Of a DNA stretch of 64,000 bases, positions 42,893 through 50,487 are shown piece by piece. Origin of the DNA: SpSt-398 sp041752235. Its GTDB lineage: Bacteria; Bacteroidota; Bacteroidia; Chitinophagales; Chitinophagaceae. Where the stretch lies: assembly GCA_041752235.1 (NCBI GenBank), contig JBGSHM010000019.1:1-64000 (forward strand). The letters run 5' to 3'. A model generated the notes under the pieces. That model ran no database searches. It had not been told where the DNA came from and worked only from the letters and a program-made list of their open reading frames with translations. The position numbers and the translations under genes were made by a program. The stretch's first letter is position 1; each line of letters begins with the position of its first letter.

Positions 42893-43699
42893 ATGAAGGA
42901 ACTCATACTCGAAGCCTGGGCCAATCGCGAACTACTAAAAGAATCAAAATATACCGATGCTGTCCGTGCTGTCATTGAAGAAGTGGACAATGGCCGATTG
43001 CGTACCGCGTCTCCCACCGCTTCGGGTTGGGAGGTAAACGAGTGGGTGAAACAGGCCATCCTGCTTTATTTTGGGATACAGCAAATGCAGACCTGGGACC
43101 TGGCGCCATTTGAGTTTTATGATAAGATGTTACTCAAAAAGAACTACAAGGAGCTCGGTGTAAGAGCCGTTCCCCATGCGGTGGCCCGGTATGGCGCTTT
43201 TCTGGCAAAAAATGTTGTGTTGATGCCGAGTTATGTCAATATCGGCGCTTATGTAGATGAAGGCACGATGGTAGATACCTGGGCTACGGTGGGTAGTTGT
43301 GCCCAGATTGGAAAGGGTGTTCATCTCAGTGGCGGTGTTGGAATTGGTGGGGTGCTTGAACCCCTGCAGGCCAGCCCGGTGATCGTGGAAGATGGATGTT
43401 TTATCGGCAGTCGGTGTATCGTAGTAGAAGGTGTGATCGTGGAAAAAGAAGCCGTTCTGGGTGCCAACGTTGTATTGACCCAAAGTACCAAGATCATTGA
43501 TGTCAGCGGTAATACCCCCGTGGAATACAAAGGCCGTGTTCCTGCCCGGTCGGTGGTTATTCCGGGTACCTATAACAAAAAATTCCCTGCCGGCGAATAT
43601 GGGGTAGGTTGTGCCCTGATCATTGGGCAACGCAAACCCAGCACCGATCTTAAAACCAGTCTCAATGATGCGTTACGGGATTTCAATGTTTCTGTATAG
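42893..43699 (+). CDS. dapD: 2,3,4,5-tetrahydropyridine-2,6-dicarboxylate N-succinyltransferase
   Basis: Succinylase step of the lysine/diaminopimelate pathway. 268 residues, full length. N-terminal helical region (WANRELLKESKYTDAVRAV), then the left-handed beta-helix with hexapeptide repeats (MPSYVNIGAYVDEGTMVDT, QIGKGVHLSGGVGIGG), FIGSRCIVVEGVIVE and the C-terminal CoA segment RKPSTDLKTSLNDALRDF. A -7-like TATTTTCG lies 14 bp before the ATG. Its stop codon is followed at once, in the same frame, by the remnant of a transporter gene. Confidence 0.95.
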   Translation: MKELILEAWANRELLKESKYTDAVRAVIEEVDNGRLRTASPTASGWEVNEWVKQAILLYFGIQQMQTWDLAPFEFYDKMLLKKNYKELGVRAVPHAVARYGAFLAKNVVLMPSYVNIGAYVDEGTMVDTWATVGSCAQIGKGVHLSGGVGIGGVLEPLQASPVIVEDGCFIGSRCIVVEGVIVEKEAVLGANVVLTQSTKIIDVSGNTPVEYKGRVPARSVVIPGTYNKKFPAGEYGVGCALIIGQRKPSTDLKTSLNDALRDFNVSV

Positions 43700-43972
43700 G
43701 TGACCAGGCAGTCCATGCATAAGATGACCCTGGCCGGCGTGGTGGCCACGGTCATTCCCAGTTTTTTGATCAGTGCCGGTACCAGGCGGATTGGGTCCAA
43801 TAATTCCGCCATCATTTCGAGTATAGGGCCTGTTTCCACCATCATTCAAGCCTGGTGGTTGCTGGATGAACCCATTTTTGCTACGCAGATCATTGGCACT
43901 TTGCTTGTACTCGGTGGGGTGGTTTTACTGGGCTGGGTTCCAGCTAAAAACCGCGATAAAAAGCCTGAATAA
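43700..43972 (+). pseudogene. EamA (DMT) transporter, C-terminal fragment only
   Basis: About 80 residues match the last three TMs of an EamA drug/metabolite transporter: VVATVIPSFLISAGTRRIG, then SIGPVSTIIQAWWLLDEP and IIGTLLVLGGVVLLGW. The other seven TMs and the normal start are absent. The fragment begins directly after the dapD stop in the same frame (TAG then GTG). The likely origin is a deletion that joined dapD to the transporter tail. It could still be translated by re-initiation as a small membrane peptide, but no function is suggested. Confidence 0.7.
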
Positions 43973-43998
43973 AGTTTTTCCCCATTCATTTTATCCCT

Positions 43999-44006
43999 TA
44001 AATTTG
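43999..44006 (+). promoter_or_regulatory. -7 promoter element for tRNA-Leu
   Basis: TAAATTTG matches TAnnTTTG exactly and ends 10 bp before the tRNA; a T-run (TTTTT) lies about 20 bp upstream at the -33 position. Confidence 0.5.
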
Positions 44007-44016
44007 CACCCCCGTA

Positions 44017-44098
44017 GCCCAGGTGGCGAAATTGGTAGACGCACCGTCTTCAGGTGGCGGCGCCGCGAGGTGTGCTGGTTCGAATCCAGTCCTGGGCA
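44017..44098 (+). tRNA. tRNA-Leu (anticodon CAG)
   Basis: Acceptor stem GCCCAGG/CCTGGGC with discriminator A. D-arm GCG...CGC with AAATTGGTAGA loop. Anticodon stem CCGTC/GGCGG around loop TTCAGGT, so the anticodon is CAG. Long variable arm (CGCCGCGAGGTGT) as expected for a class II tRNA. T-arm GCTGGTTCGAATCCAGT. No encoded CCA. It reads CUG codons. A strong terminator follows at once. Confidence 0.96.
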
Positions 44099-44104
44099 CA
44101 GAAA

Positions 44105-44136
44105 AAACCTTCAGTTTGAACTGAAGGTTTTTTTTT
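44105..44136 (+). terminator. Intrinsic terminator after tRNA-Leu
   Basis: AAACCTTCAG-TTTGAA-CTGAAGGTTT followed by a run of nine T. This is the most classical terminator in the window and contrasts with the long word-built repeats elsewhere. Confidence 0.92.
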
Positions 44137-44216
44137 AATGAAAAGTAAAGCTTAAATCTACTTCGGTCGGCTTCCTACCAGTTCATTGAAGGAAAAATTC
44201 CTAATTTTAGGTAGGC

Positions 44217-44396
44217 ATGAAAAAAGAACCTATTAATAAGCTGACAGTCCCAAAAAAAAGCTGGAATGGCGACCAGCAGGAATTTACCAGGTTACGGGAA
44301 GATATTTTCCGAACAGACCTGGAGAAATTTCGATTGTTTACGCAAATGCTACGCAGAAATTCAATGCTCAATAAAGCTATCATTTCTCACAAATAA
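44217..44396 (+). CDS. 59-residue protein, likely partner of a decayed nucleotidyltransferase
   Basis: ATG at 44217, stop TAA at 44394-44396, preceded by a -7-like TAATTTTA. Sequence features: basic N-terminus (MKKEPINKLTVPKKSW), a helical centre (EFTRLREDIFRTDLEKFRLF) and an end that reads MLRRNSMLNKAIISHK. From memory, short proteins with a MLNRA-I-HK end precede minimal nucleotidyltransferase genes in Bacteroidota. The remnant of such an enzyme begins 5 bp downstream, which supports that reading. If correct, this is the surviving half of a two-gene module. Function is not established. Confidence 0.55.
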   Translation: MKKEPINKLTVPKKSWNGDQQEFTRLREDIFRTDLEKFRLFTQMLRRNSMLNKAIISHK

Positions 44397-44401
44397 CACT
44401 T

Positions 44402-44582
44402 ATGGATACCCTGGATATTGACCTGATCAGGTTATGGAGATTTCCCTCAGGTGGAAAAAATGGAGTTCATCGCTGGCTGGAGTGATTTTATCATTTCGAG
44501 TGGAGTAAGGGTAGATACTATGACCAAGATGAAAGGTTTGGAGAAAATTAAAAAGATTCGAGAAAACCCGAATCTTTTCTAG
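44402..44582 (+). pseudogene. Remnant of a nucleotidyltransferase-like gene, frameshifted and internally deleted
   Basis: ATG 44402 opens MDTLDIDLIRLWRFP and stops after 27 codons. A second frame continues from about 44447 with QVEKMEFIAGWSDFIISSG, then VRVDTMTKMKGLE, then KIKKIRENPNLF and a stop at 44580. The GW-(S/T)-DF...G-(I/V)R-(L/V)D-(I/V)MT-x-(M/L)KGLE pattern matches, as I recall it, the core of small Bacteroidota nucleotidyltransferases of the MntA/AbiEii kind, and IKKIRE their end. The region between KGLE and IKKIRE is missing. The gene is therefore dead by at least one frameshift and one deletion. Confidence 0.5.
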
Positions 44583-44653
44583 CCCCATTTGATCTGGCGC
44601 TTCTTACAAACATCACACAACACATTTCTCAAAAAAATAAGGGAAGAAAATTT

Positions 44654-45379
44654 CTAGGTATGCCCATACCGGGGATCATCATAATAATCCCTGACCAGGG
44701 AGGGACTGGCCTTCTCGAGTTCACCAAGCAAAATTCGATTCGCCACTTTATTGCCATGGGTATCTTCCTGATAAATGGTGACAAAGAGCAGACCTGTGGC
44801 CGATATTTCAAAAGTGCTGGTTTCGCCATCGGCCACGGCCTCATCGAGTTGTTGGGCAATTTCGCTGTCAACCACACTCAGGTTTAATGTACCACAGGTT
44901 ACGTTGATATGGTGTGCTTCATCACCATCCATGATGCTGATAGAGGCCATGTGGTTATCGCTGGTAACCGCGCGCATGGTGAGTTTGGTTCCATCCGGAA
45001 AGAGGATAGACCGGTGTAGACCCAAACGGTCTTTGATATGTTTTCCGTTGAGGTTTTCGTGTCCGCCTCCAAACAGCGTGTCTCCCGGTGAAGGAACCAC
45101 GATATCCCATAACTCAATCTTGAACCCGGGATATCCGGAGTGCGTAACCTTAATATCGCTTTTTAAATTGATGGTAATGGCACCACCACCACTTGTAGTA
45201 TAGGTATAGATTTCGGTTGCTGCATTGTAGGACAGGCTACCTTTTTGGGTTACGGCATTGCAGGACTCCAGGTCCAGGTTTTTCTTTACCGCCTCTTTCT
45301 TACAGGAAAAAAGCAGGAAAAAGACTGGAACGAATAAAAATAACAGGTGGCGGAAACGGGCAGAATGGGGCATAAACAT
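44654..45379 (-). CDS. Putative lipoprotein, function unknown
   Basis: 241 residues from ATG 45379. A leader with h-region LLFLFVPVFFLLF ends in lipobox FSC (about residue 27), followed by KKEAVKK. The mature protein looks beta-rich: GSLSYNAATEIYTYTTSGGGAITINLKSD-type strands, HSGYPGFKIELWDIVVPS, and GTKLTMRAVTSDNHMASISI, with a conserved-looking DGDEAHHINVTCG segment. No family recognised. It lies 68 bp after the phytase gene on the same strand and may be the last member of that operon, or independent. Confidence 0.65.
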   Translation of the reverse strand: MFMPHSARFRHLLFLFVPVFFLLFSCKKEAVKKNLDLESCNAVTQKGSLSYNAATEIYTYTTSGGGAITINLKSDIKVTHSGYPGFKIELWDIVVPSPGDTLFGGGHENLNGKHIKDRLGLHRSILFPDGTKLTMRAVTSDNHMASISIMDGDEAHHINVTCGTLNLSVVDSEIAQQLDEAVADGETSTFEISATGLLFVTIYQEDTHGNKVANRILLGELEKASPSLVRDYYDDPRYGHT

Positions 45380-45447
45380 GGTTTTTTGATGATCTGATAC
45401 CCCTACATCGGAGAAGTGGGAAAAGGTCATCAGCCCCAACTAACTAC

Positions 45448-46500
45448 CTATTTTTCCAACAGGTCCTCCGGGCGGTAGTACTGAAAGGTCTTGTCCGTAC
45501 TCATCGCCACAAACAGCCCCTTTTTAAAAGTACCATTCAAGGGAATGGAAACCATATCCGACCCATCACTTTCCAGCGTGGAAAGCGGAATGGAACGTAT
45601 AAGGGTATGATCATGCGGGTTTCCTGCTTTGCCTTCGCGTGGATAGATATTGAAACGATTCACTCCCTGGTCGGAAACCAGGATAAATCCGGTACTGTCC
45701 GTTGTGGAATAGAAACTGATGCCCTCATTATCCACTGAAAAATCTCCCTTTCCAAAAACCGCGAGTTCGGCATTCCCCTTGGTTGGATCGGCGTAGTATT
45801 TACGTACGCCAATTCCTTCATCGGAGTAATAAACATACCCCATGACATCATCCACTGCGATTGATTCGATCTCTTTGGTTCCGCTAAACACTCCAAATTT
45901 TCGGACCAATTCTGCTCCTGCCTTTCCATCTCCCCGGTCGTACAACCGGTATTGCCATAGGTAACTGCCATCCTTTGGTCCGTTCTTTCTTCCGACAATG
46001 GCGAAGATCGTCCCGGCAGTATCCCGATACAGAGCAATTCCCATCAGATCACGATAATCCGTTCCGGTTTCTCCCACAAACATGTCCAATCCTCCCCCAT
46101 CAACCGGACGCATATCGGGCAAGGAGTAGATACGAATTTTATGGGTGAACCTTTCAGTGACTACGGCGATATCCGTTGATTTCCCGCCCAATAATAACCC
46201 ATACTCCACATCCACATTATTGGGTCGCTTGAGGGAGCGAACCACTTTTAATTCGACGATCTTTCCCTGCAGGTCAAACACATAGAGCGCCCCATCTTCT
46301 TCTTTATCGGTTCCCAAAACAAGACTTTTTGACGGATCGGAGGAATCGATCCAAATCGCAGGATCGTCCGAATCATACTTTACCGGTTCCGTTACAATTA
46401 CCGGAATACGGGCATCTGCTGCCAGTTTTGGCCCTGATTTAAAATACTGACAGGCAGGAAAAAAAAGCATTATAAAGAACGAAAATAATATTAGACGCAT
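45448..46500 (-). CDS. Beta-propeller phytase, lipoprotein
   Basis: Releases phosphate from phytate (inositol hexakisphosphate); the family uses Ca2+. 350 residues with lipobox FPAC (Cys17). The six-blade propeller is marked by DSDDPAIWID, LVLGTDKEEDGALYVFDL, RPNNVDVEYG, IAVVTERFTHKIRIY, GLDMFVG and the DDVMGYVYYSDEGIGVRKY acidic Ca-binding segment, then NEGISFYS and LVSDQGVNRFN. As a lipoprotein it is likely attached to the outer membrane, possibly at the surface. The upstream genes on the same strand are an acidic lipoprotein (28 bp) and a TonB receptor, which suggests a phosphate or inositol-phosphate uptake operon. Confidence 0.9.
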   Translation of the reverse strand: MRLILFSFFIMLFFPACQYFKSGPKLAADARIPVIVTEPVKYDSDDPAIWIDSSDPSKSLVLGTDKEEDGALYVFDLQGKIVELKVVRSLKRPNNVDVEYGLLLGGKSTDIAVVTERFTHKIRIYSLPDMRPVDGGGLDMFVGETGTDYRDLMGIALYRDTAGTIFAIVGRKNGPKDGSYLWQYRLYDRGDGKAGAELVRKFGVFSGTKEIESIAVDDVMGYVYYSDEGIGVRKYYADPTKGNAELAVFGKGDFSVDNEGISFYSTTDSTGFILVSDQGVNRFNIYPREGKAGNPHDHTLIRSIPLSTLESDGSDMVSIPLNGTFKKGLFVAMSTDKTFQYYRPEDLLEK

Positions 46501-46528
46501 GAGTTGATCTTAAGGAATTCAAATAAAA

Positions 46529-47557
46529 TTACTTTTCAAGAGTCAGGACTATAGCATCTGTGCTATCGTCACCATATTCCCCTTCCAGTTCGATGGTAAG
46601 CGTGGAACCGGTAATAGAGAATACGCCTTTGTAGACAAATTCCCGGAACAAACCTCCACCTAATTCAATGAGTTCACCAAATTCCACATCACCACTCAGC
46701 GCGTCATCGCTAAGTTCTTCAATTTCTGCTTCGATCTCAATCTCTTTATTCTCGACACTTGGCGAGCCGCAATCATCCACGATCTCGGTTTCCACCAATT
46801 TCACAATAGCCTTGACCTCCTCAAATTCAAACACCAGTGTAATTTCATCAACCTCCGAAGCATCAAGGCTGAGAATATCTTCATTGATCAACCCAAATAA
46901 TTCTTTGAAGCGGGCAAAGGCCACGGGATCATTTACATCCAATTCCCATTCCCCATAAATACCCTCATCATCCTGAACCTCGTACACAAACTCGCCACTG
47001 GTATTCACTACCACATTTTCTGAGGTAGCTCCTATTCCGGTCAACTGAATGGTGATACTGCGTTCATCGGTATTAAAGTCATTGTCGTCAAACAGACCAT
47101 CGTCGGTTTCAAATTCAATCTCAATTTCTTCGATACCCGCGGGGAAACGTACCTGCCCCTTCCCGGTATTCACATCAAAGGTCAAATTGAGGTCGATACC
47201 TTGATCGAGGGAGGTGATGCAATCATCTATCTCATAGAAAGCTTCGGCTCCCAGGATAAAGTCTGATAATTGGGTAAATCCTTCAAACCCGGTCACTTCA
47301 AAAGAGACCAATACATCCTGCTCCAGCGGAACAACTTTCCCACCAAGTTCATCCCCATCCGGATCTTTGCGATCTGACAAGGAAATTTTGAAACTGAATT
47401 TATCTTCATCTTCCAGATCACCATCGCCTTCATCTGCAAGCCGGATCACCTGGGGGAAATCAGCCAACGGTGTTTCCAGCCCATCCTTTTGTTTGTCGCA
47501 GGAAAACAAGGATAAGGCGAGAAAGAGTGTAGCTATACGAATTGAAAACTTTTTCAT
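46529..47557 (-). CDS. Very acidic lipoprotein between TonB receptor and phytase, function unknown
   Basis: 342 residues with lipobox LFSC (Cys20, FSCDKQKDG). Composition is strikingly rich in Asp and Glu throughout (DEGDGDLEDEDKF, IEEIEIEFETDDGLFDDND, EIEIEAEIEELSDD) and poor in Lys and Arg. The pattern of alternating hydrophobic strands ending LEGEYGDDSTDAIVLTLEK suggests two to three beta-sandwich modules. No SusD-like features. Lying 21 bp after the TonB receptor and 28 bp before the phytase, it is probably a surface or periplasmic partner of the receptor. Ca2+ binding for the phytase is a possible role; that is inference. Confidence 0.75.
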   Translation of the reverse strand: MKKFSIRIATLFLALSLFSCDKQKDGLETPLADFPQVIRLADEGDGDLEDEDKFSFKISLSDRKDPDGDELGGKVVPLEQDVLVSFEVTGFEGFTQLSDFILGAEAFYEIDDCITSLDQGIDLNLTFDVNTGKGQVRFPAGIEEIEIEFETDDGLFDDNDFNTDERSITIQLTGIGATSENVVVNTSGEFVYEVQDDEGIYGEWELDVNDPVAFARFKELFGLINEDILSLDASEVDEITLVFEFEEVKAIVKLVETEIVDDCGSPSVENKEIEIEAEIEELSDDALSGDVEFGELIELGGGLFREFVYKGVFSITGSTLTIELEGEYGDDSTDAIVLTLEK

Positions 47558-47578
47558 AATACGCGTTTATGTTTGGTA

Positions 47579-50290
47579 TTAAAAATCAAATTTGACACCC
47601 AACCGACCCCACCAGGAGTAGAATTCACGCTGAATCAGCCGGGTTTTATCTCCCATAAAAACTTCAAAGGGCTGTCCGGTCAGGTTCATCGTTTCAACAA
47701 AGAGTCTCCATTTGGCGGTCAACGCCATACTGGCACTGAAATCCAGTTGAAGCCTGTCTTTTACATATACGTCTTCATCCGGCGCTCCACCGATCTCACT
47801 CAGGTATTCTCCGTTGAAATTGAGCGAGGCCCTGGCGGTGAATCGTTTCTTTTCATAAGCCAATGAAATGTTTCCAACATGCGATGCCTGACCGGGAAGG
47901 CGAAGTTTCTCGATGGCATTCGGGTCGGAAGCACTGGCATTACGGCTCTGGATACGCGCTTCAGAATTAGTATACGTATAGTTCAGGTAGAGGCTAAAGG
48001 GTTTGAGACCGGGAGAAATAAAACCGAGGTGATGTTGAAAGGCCAGTTCAAATCCCAGCAGATCCGCATCGTTTCCGTTTTGTGCCTGTATGACATTGAT
48101 ACTATTAATATAAGGTGTACCTGTCAGGGGATAGGGGCTATTGAACAACACCCGACGATAAATAAAATCGGTCAGGCGTTTATAGAAGAATCCACCTGAT
48201 AGTAACCCGGCATTACCAAAATAATGCTCAGCCAAAAGATCTCCATTAAAGGCGCTTACTGGTTTAAGGGCCGGATTTCCTGCCGTAGCTTCTTCGTCCT
48301 CCTGGTTGATCTCCTGGGCAGGTATGATCTCTCCGAAATTTGGTCTTGCATAAGAGAATACCGCGGAAGCCCGAAGATTGGTGGAAGCACTCAGGGGATA
48401 TCGGAGGCTAACCTGAGGAAGCAGAAAATCATATACGCTGCTACCCGATACTGGTATGATATCTTGCAGATCACCTGCCCCATCGATGACTACATCACTG
48501 GATGTATAATTTACCTTTGTTCGTTCATAGCGCAATCCGGCAACCAATACCGCTTTGCGTAACTGTTGCCGTGTCATCAGGTAGGCCGCATATACATTTT
48601 CTTCTGCATCGTATGCTTCGAGCGCTTCATCAATCGCCTTATCCTCCAGCTCCGCTTCAAATTCTGCCGGGTTGGCATTGAAATAACGGATAAAGGAAGC
48701 AACAGAAAGAGGTCTGCCCATCTCATATCTCCCTTTCATGAAACTCGACTTGATCGGGTCTTCATCGAAATTGGACAGGTCGGGAATTCCGGCGATAGGA
48801 CTATAATAATCCTGAGTGATGGAGAAGCTTTTTGTTTTTTGCCTCCATTTCATACCCAATTTCAGCAGGCCGTTGTTTTTATTGATCTTGTATGGAATCC
48901 CGAGGTCGAATTTGGCGGTAAGGTTACGGTCTTTGGCCAGCGTATTACCAAAACCCGCTTCGTCCAATTCATAGTTTGTGTTATCCGTATAGCCAGCCGC
49001 CTGAATACCTGGGAACTTGGGATCCCCTGCCTGAATAGTTGAGGCAAGGTCAGCAATAAACCCGATCTCATTATCGTAAGGAGTATTTTGTTCTCCATAG
49101 GAATACTGCCCTTCATAGTTCAAAAAGAAGGATTTAAACGTATGCTTAGCCCCGAGGTTGATCGTAGTAATGGATTGTGCTTCAAAACGATCCTTGGTGA
49201 GTTTTTCGATCTCATCATCTTCCGGTTTGAAAACATATCTCCGGCGCCATTCACGGTCAGTAAATCGATTATACAAACCCCGGAGATAGACCTCATGATT
49301 GGCATTGAACCGGTGATCGAGGGTGCTGCTCAGTCCAAGCCGGGTGCGCGTGAGTTCATAGTCGCGCAATTCCAGCTCATTGTCATCAAAAGCCCTTTCC
49401 AGGTTATCCGATCCCAGGTCATTGTGATAATAACTTGAATTGACCAATAATCCGGTCTTGCCCTGTTGCCCAAATCGCTGACCAAATTGTAACTGTCCCT
49501 GTACATTTCCTTTTTTCATCAGGTTATTGTAGCCTCCTGCCAGGGAGGAACTTACCTGTAGTTTGGTACTTTGAGCGGTACGGGTAATCAGGTTGACTGA
49601 TCCACCGATCGCGTCACCGTCCATATCTGGCGTGAGCGTCTTACTCACTTCGATGGAGGCCAATTGATCAGAGGGTACAGCATCCAATGCCACAAAGCGC
49701 ACATCCGCTTCAGGAGATGGTATTTGCTCCCCATTGATATTGATATTTGTGAATTGAGGCGCCAGCCCACGCACTAAGACATAGCGACCCTCTCCCTGGT
49801 CTCTTTCAATATTTACACCGGGAACGCGCTGAAGCGCTTCGGCCGCGTTGGGATCGGGGAAGCGCCCTATCTGATCAGCCGAGATGACATTCTTTATGTT
49901 GTCGGCATTCTTTTGCTGATTAAGCGCCTTTACCTGGCCTTTCATAAAGCCGGTGACCACTACCCCGCTCAATTGAACAACCCCCGTTGTCATTTCGATC
50001 CGGAGTTCTCTGCCATCAATGGTGGCAGGGTCAACCTGAATGGTTGTGTCACGGTAACCCAGGTAAGTAAATTGAACTTGTTGTGTTTTCGCCTGCATGT
50101 ACATAAAGAATCGCCCATTCAGGTCGGTTACGGTGGTCAGGTTGGCGTTAAGAACGGAAACTGTGGCACCGGCAAGGGGTTCACCAGTTGCCTTGTCATG
50201 TACCCGTCCTTTTACCAGGACTTGCTGCGCATCTGCTGTCACAGAGAAGATCAGCGCCAGCAAAAGACAGGAAAAGAAGGAAGACTTCAT
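47579..50290 (-). CDS. TonB-dependent receptor (Xanthomonas/Caulobacter-type), probable phytate locus
   Basis: 903 residues from ATG 50290; a longer reading to 50401 overlaps the promoter and lacks a signal peptide at its front. Signal peptide 1-21, carboxypeptidase-regulatory-like domain (about 25-100, VLVKGRVHDKATGEPLAGA), plug with ALQRVPGVNIERDQGEGRY, RGLAPQFTNININGEQIPS and SKTLTPDMDGDAIGGSVNL, hallmarks of the TonB-Xanth-Caul group, then the barrel ending WGRLGVKFDF. This group often takes up carbohydrates or phosphorylated compounds. Followed on the same strand by the acidic lipoprotein and phytase; the likely substrate is phytate or a breakdown product. Confidence 0.88.
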   Translation of the reverse strand: MKSSFFSCLLLALIFSVTADAQQVLVKGRVHDKATGEPLAGATVSVLNANLTTVTDLNGRFFMYMQAKTQQVQFTYLGYRDTTIQVDPATIDGRELRIEMTTGVVQLSGVVVTGFMKGQVKALNQQKNADNIKNVISADQIGRFPDPNAAEALQRVPGVNIERDQGEGRYVLVRGLAPQFTNININGEQIPSPEADVRFVALDAVPSDQLASIEVSKTLTPDMDGDAIGGSVNLITRTAQSTKLQVSSSLAGGYNNLMKKGNVQGQLQFGQRFGQQGKTGLLVNSSYYHNDLGSDNLERAFDDNELELRDYELTRTRLGLSSTLDHRFNANHEVYLRGLYNRFTDREWRRRYVFKPEDDEIEKLTKDRFEAQSITTINLGAKHTFKSFFLNYEGQYSYGEQNTPYDNEIGFIADLASTIQAGDPKFPGIQAAGYTDNTNYELDEAGFGNTLAKDRNLTAKFDLGIPYKINKNNGLLKLGMKWRQKTKSFSITQDYYSPIAGIPDLSNFDEDPIKSSFMKGRYEMGRPLSVASFIRYFNANPAEFEAELEDKAIDEALEAYDAEENVYAAYLMTRQQLRKAVLVAGLRYERTKVNYTSSDVVIDGAGDLQDIIPVSGSSVYDFLLPQVSLRYPLSASTNLRASAVFSYARPNFGEIIPAQEINQEDEEATAGNPALKPVSAFNGDLLAEHYFGNAGLLSGGFFYKRLTDFIYRRVLFNSPYPLTGTPYINSINVIQAQNGNDADLLGFELAFQHHLGFISPGLKPFSLYLNYTYTNSEARIQSRNASASDPNAIEKLRLPGQASHVGNISLAYEKKRFTARASLNFNGEYLSEIGGAPDEDVYVKDRLQLDFSASMALTAKWRLFVETMNLTGQPFEVFMGDKTRLIQREFYSWWGRLGVKFDF

Positions 50291-50322
50291 TTTTTTGTAT
50301 TTGAGCGCAAATCTGTGGCGAA

Positions 50323-50356
50323 CAAAATTAACGCAGCGCAAACCCGCGTTAACAAA
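50323..50356 (-). promoter_or_regulatory. Promoter for the TonB-phytase operon
   Basis: On the minus strand TTTG (50356-50353) and TAATTTTG (50330-50323) are separated by 22 bp, an acceptable -33/-7 arrangement for Bacteroidota. Transcription would start about 27 bp before the receptor ATG. Confidence 0.5.
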
Positions 50357-50487
50357 ACAGAAGCAGTACTTGTATGCGCGTAAGCAAACCAGTAACATCA
50401 AATATTAATATTCTGAAAATCAGGATAAAATCAAAATAAAAACCTCCATTAAGCAATTGTTACGCCCGTGTTACCGCAATATGAATA

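Noticed and set aside
43130..43630. A 166-codon frame antisense to dapD
   Set aside because: Complete overlap with a conserved biosynthetic gene and no domain; explained by the hexapeptide-repeat codon pattern.
44017..44653. Integrated phage or genomic island after tRNA-Leu
   Set aside because: No integrase, no direct repeat of the tRNA 3' end and no phage genes were found in the following 600 bp; only a small decayed module is present.
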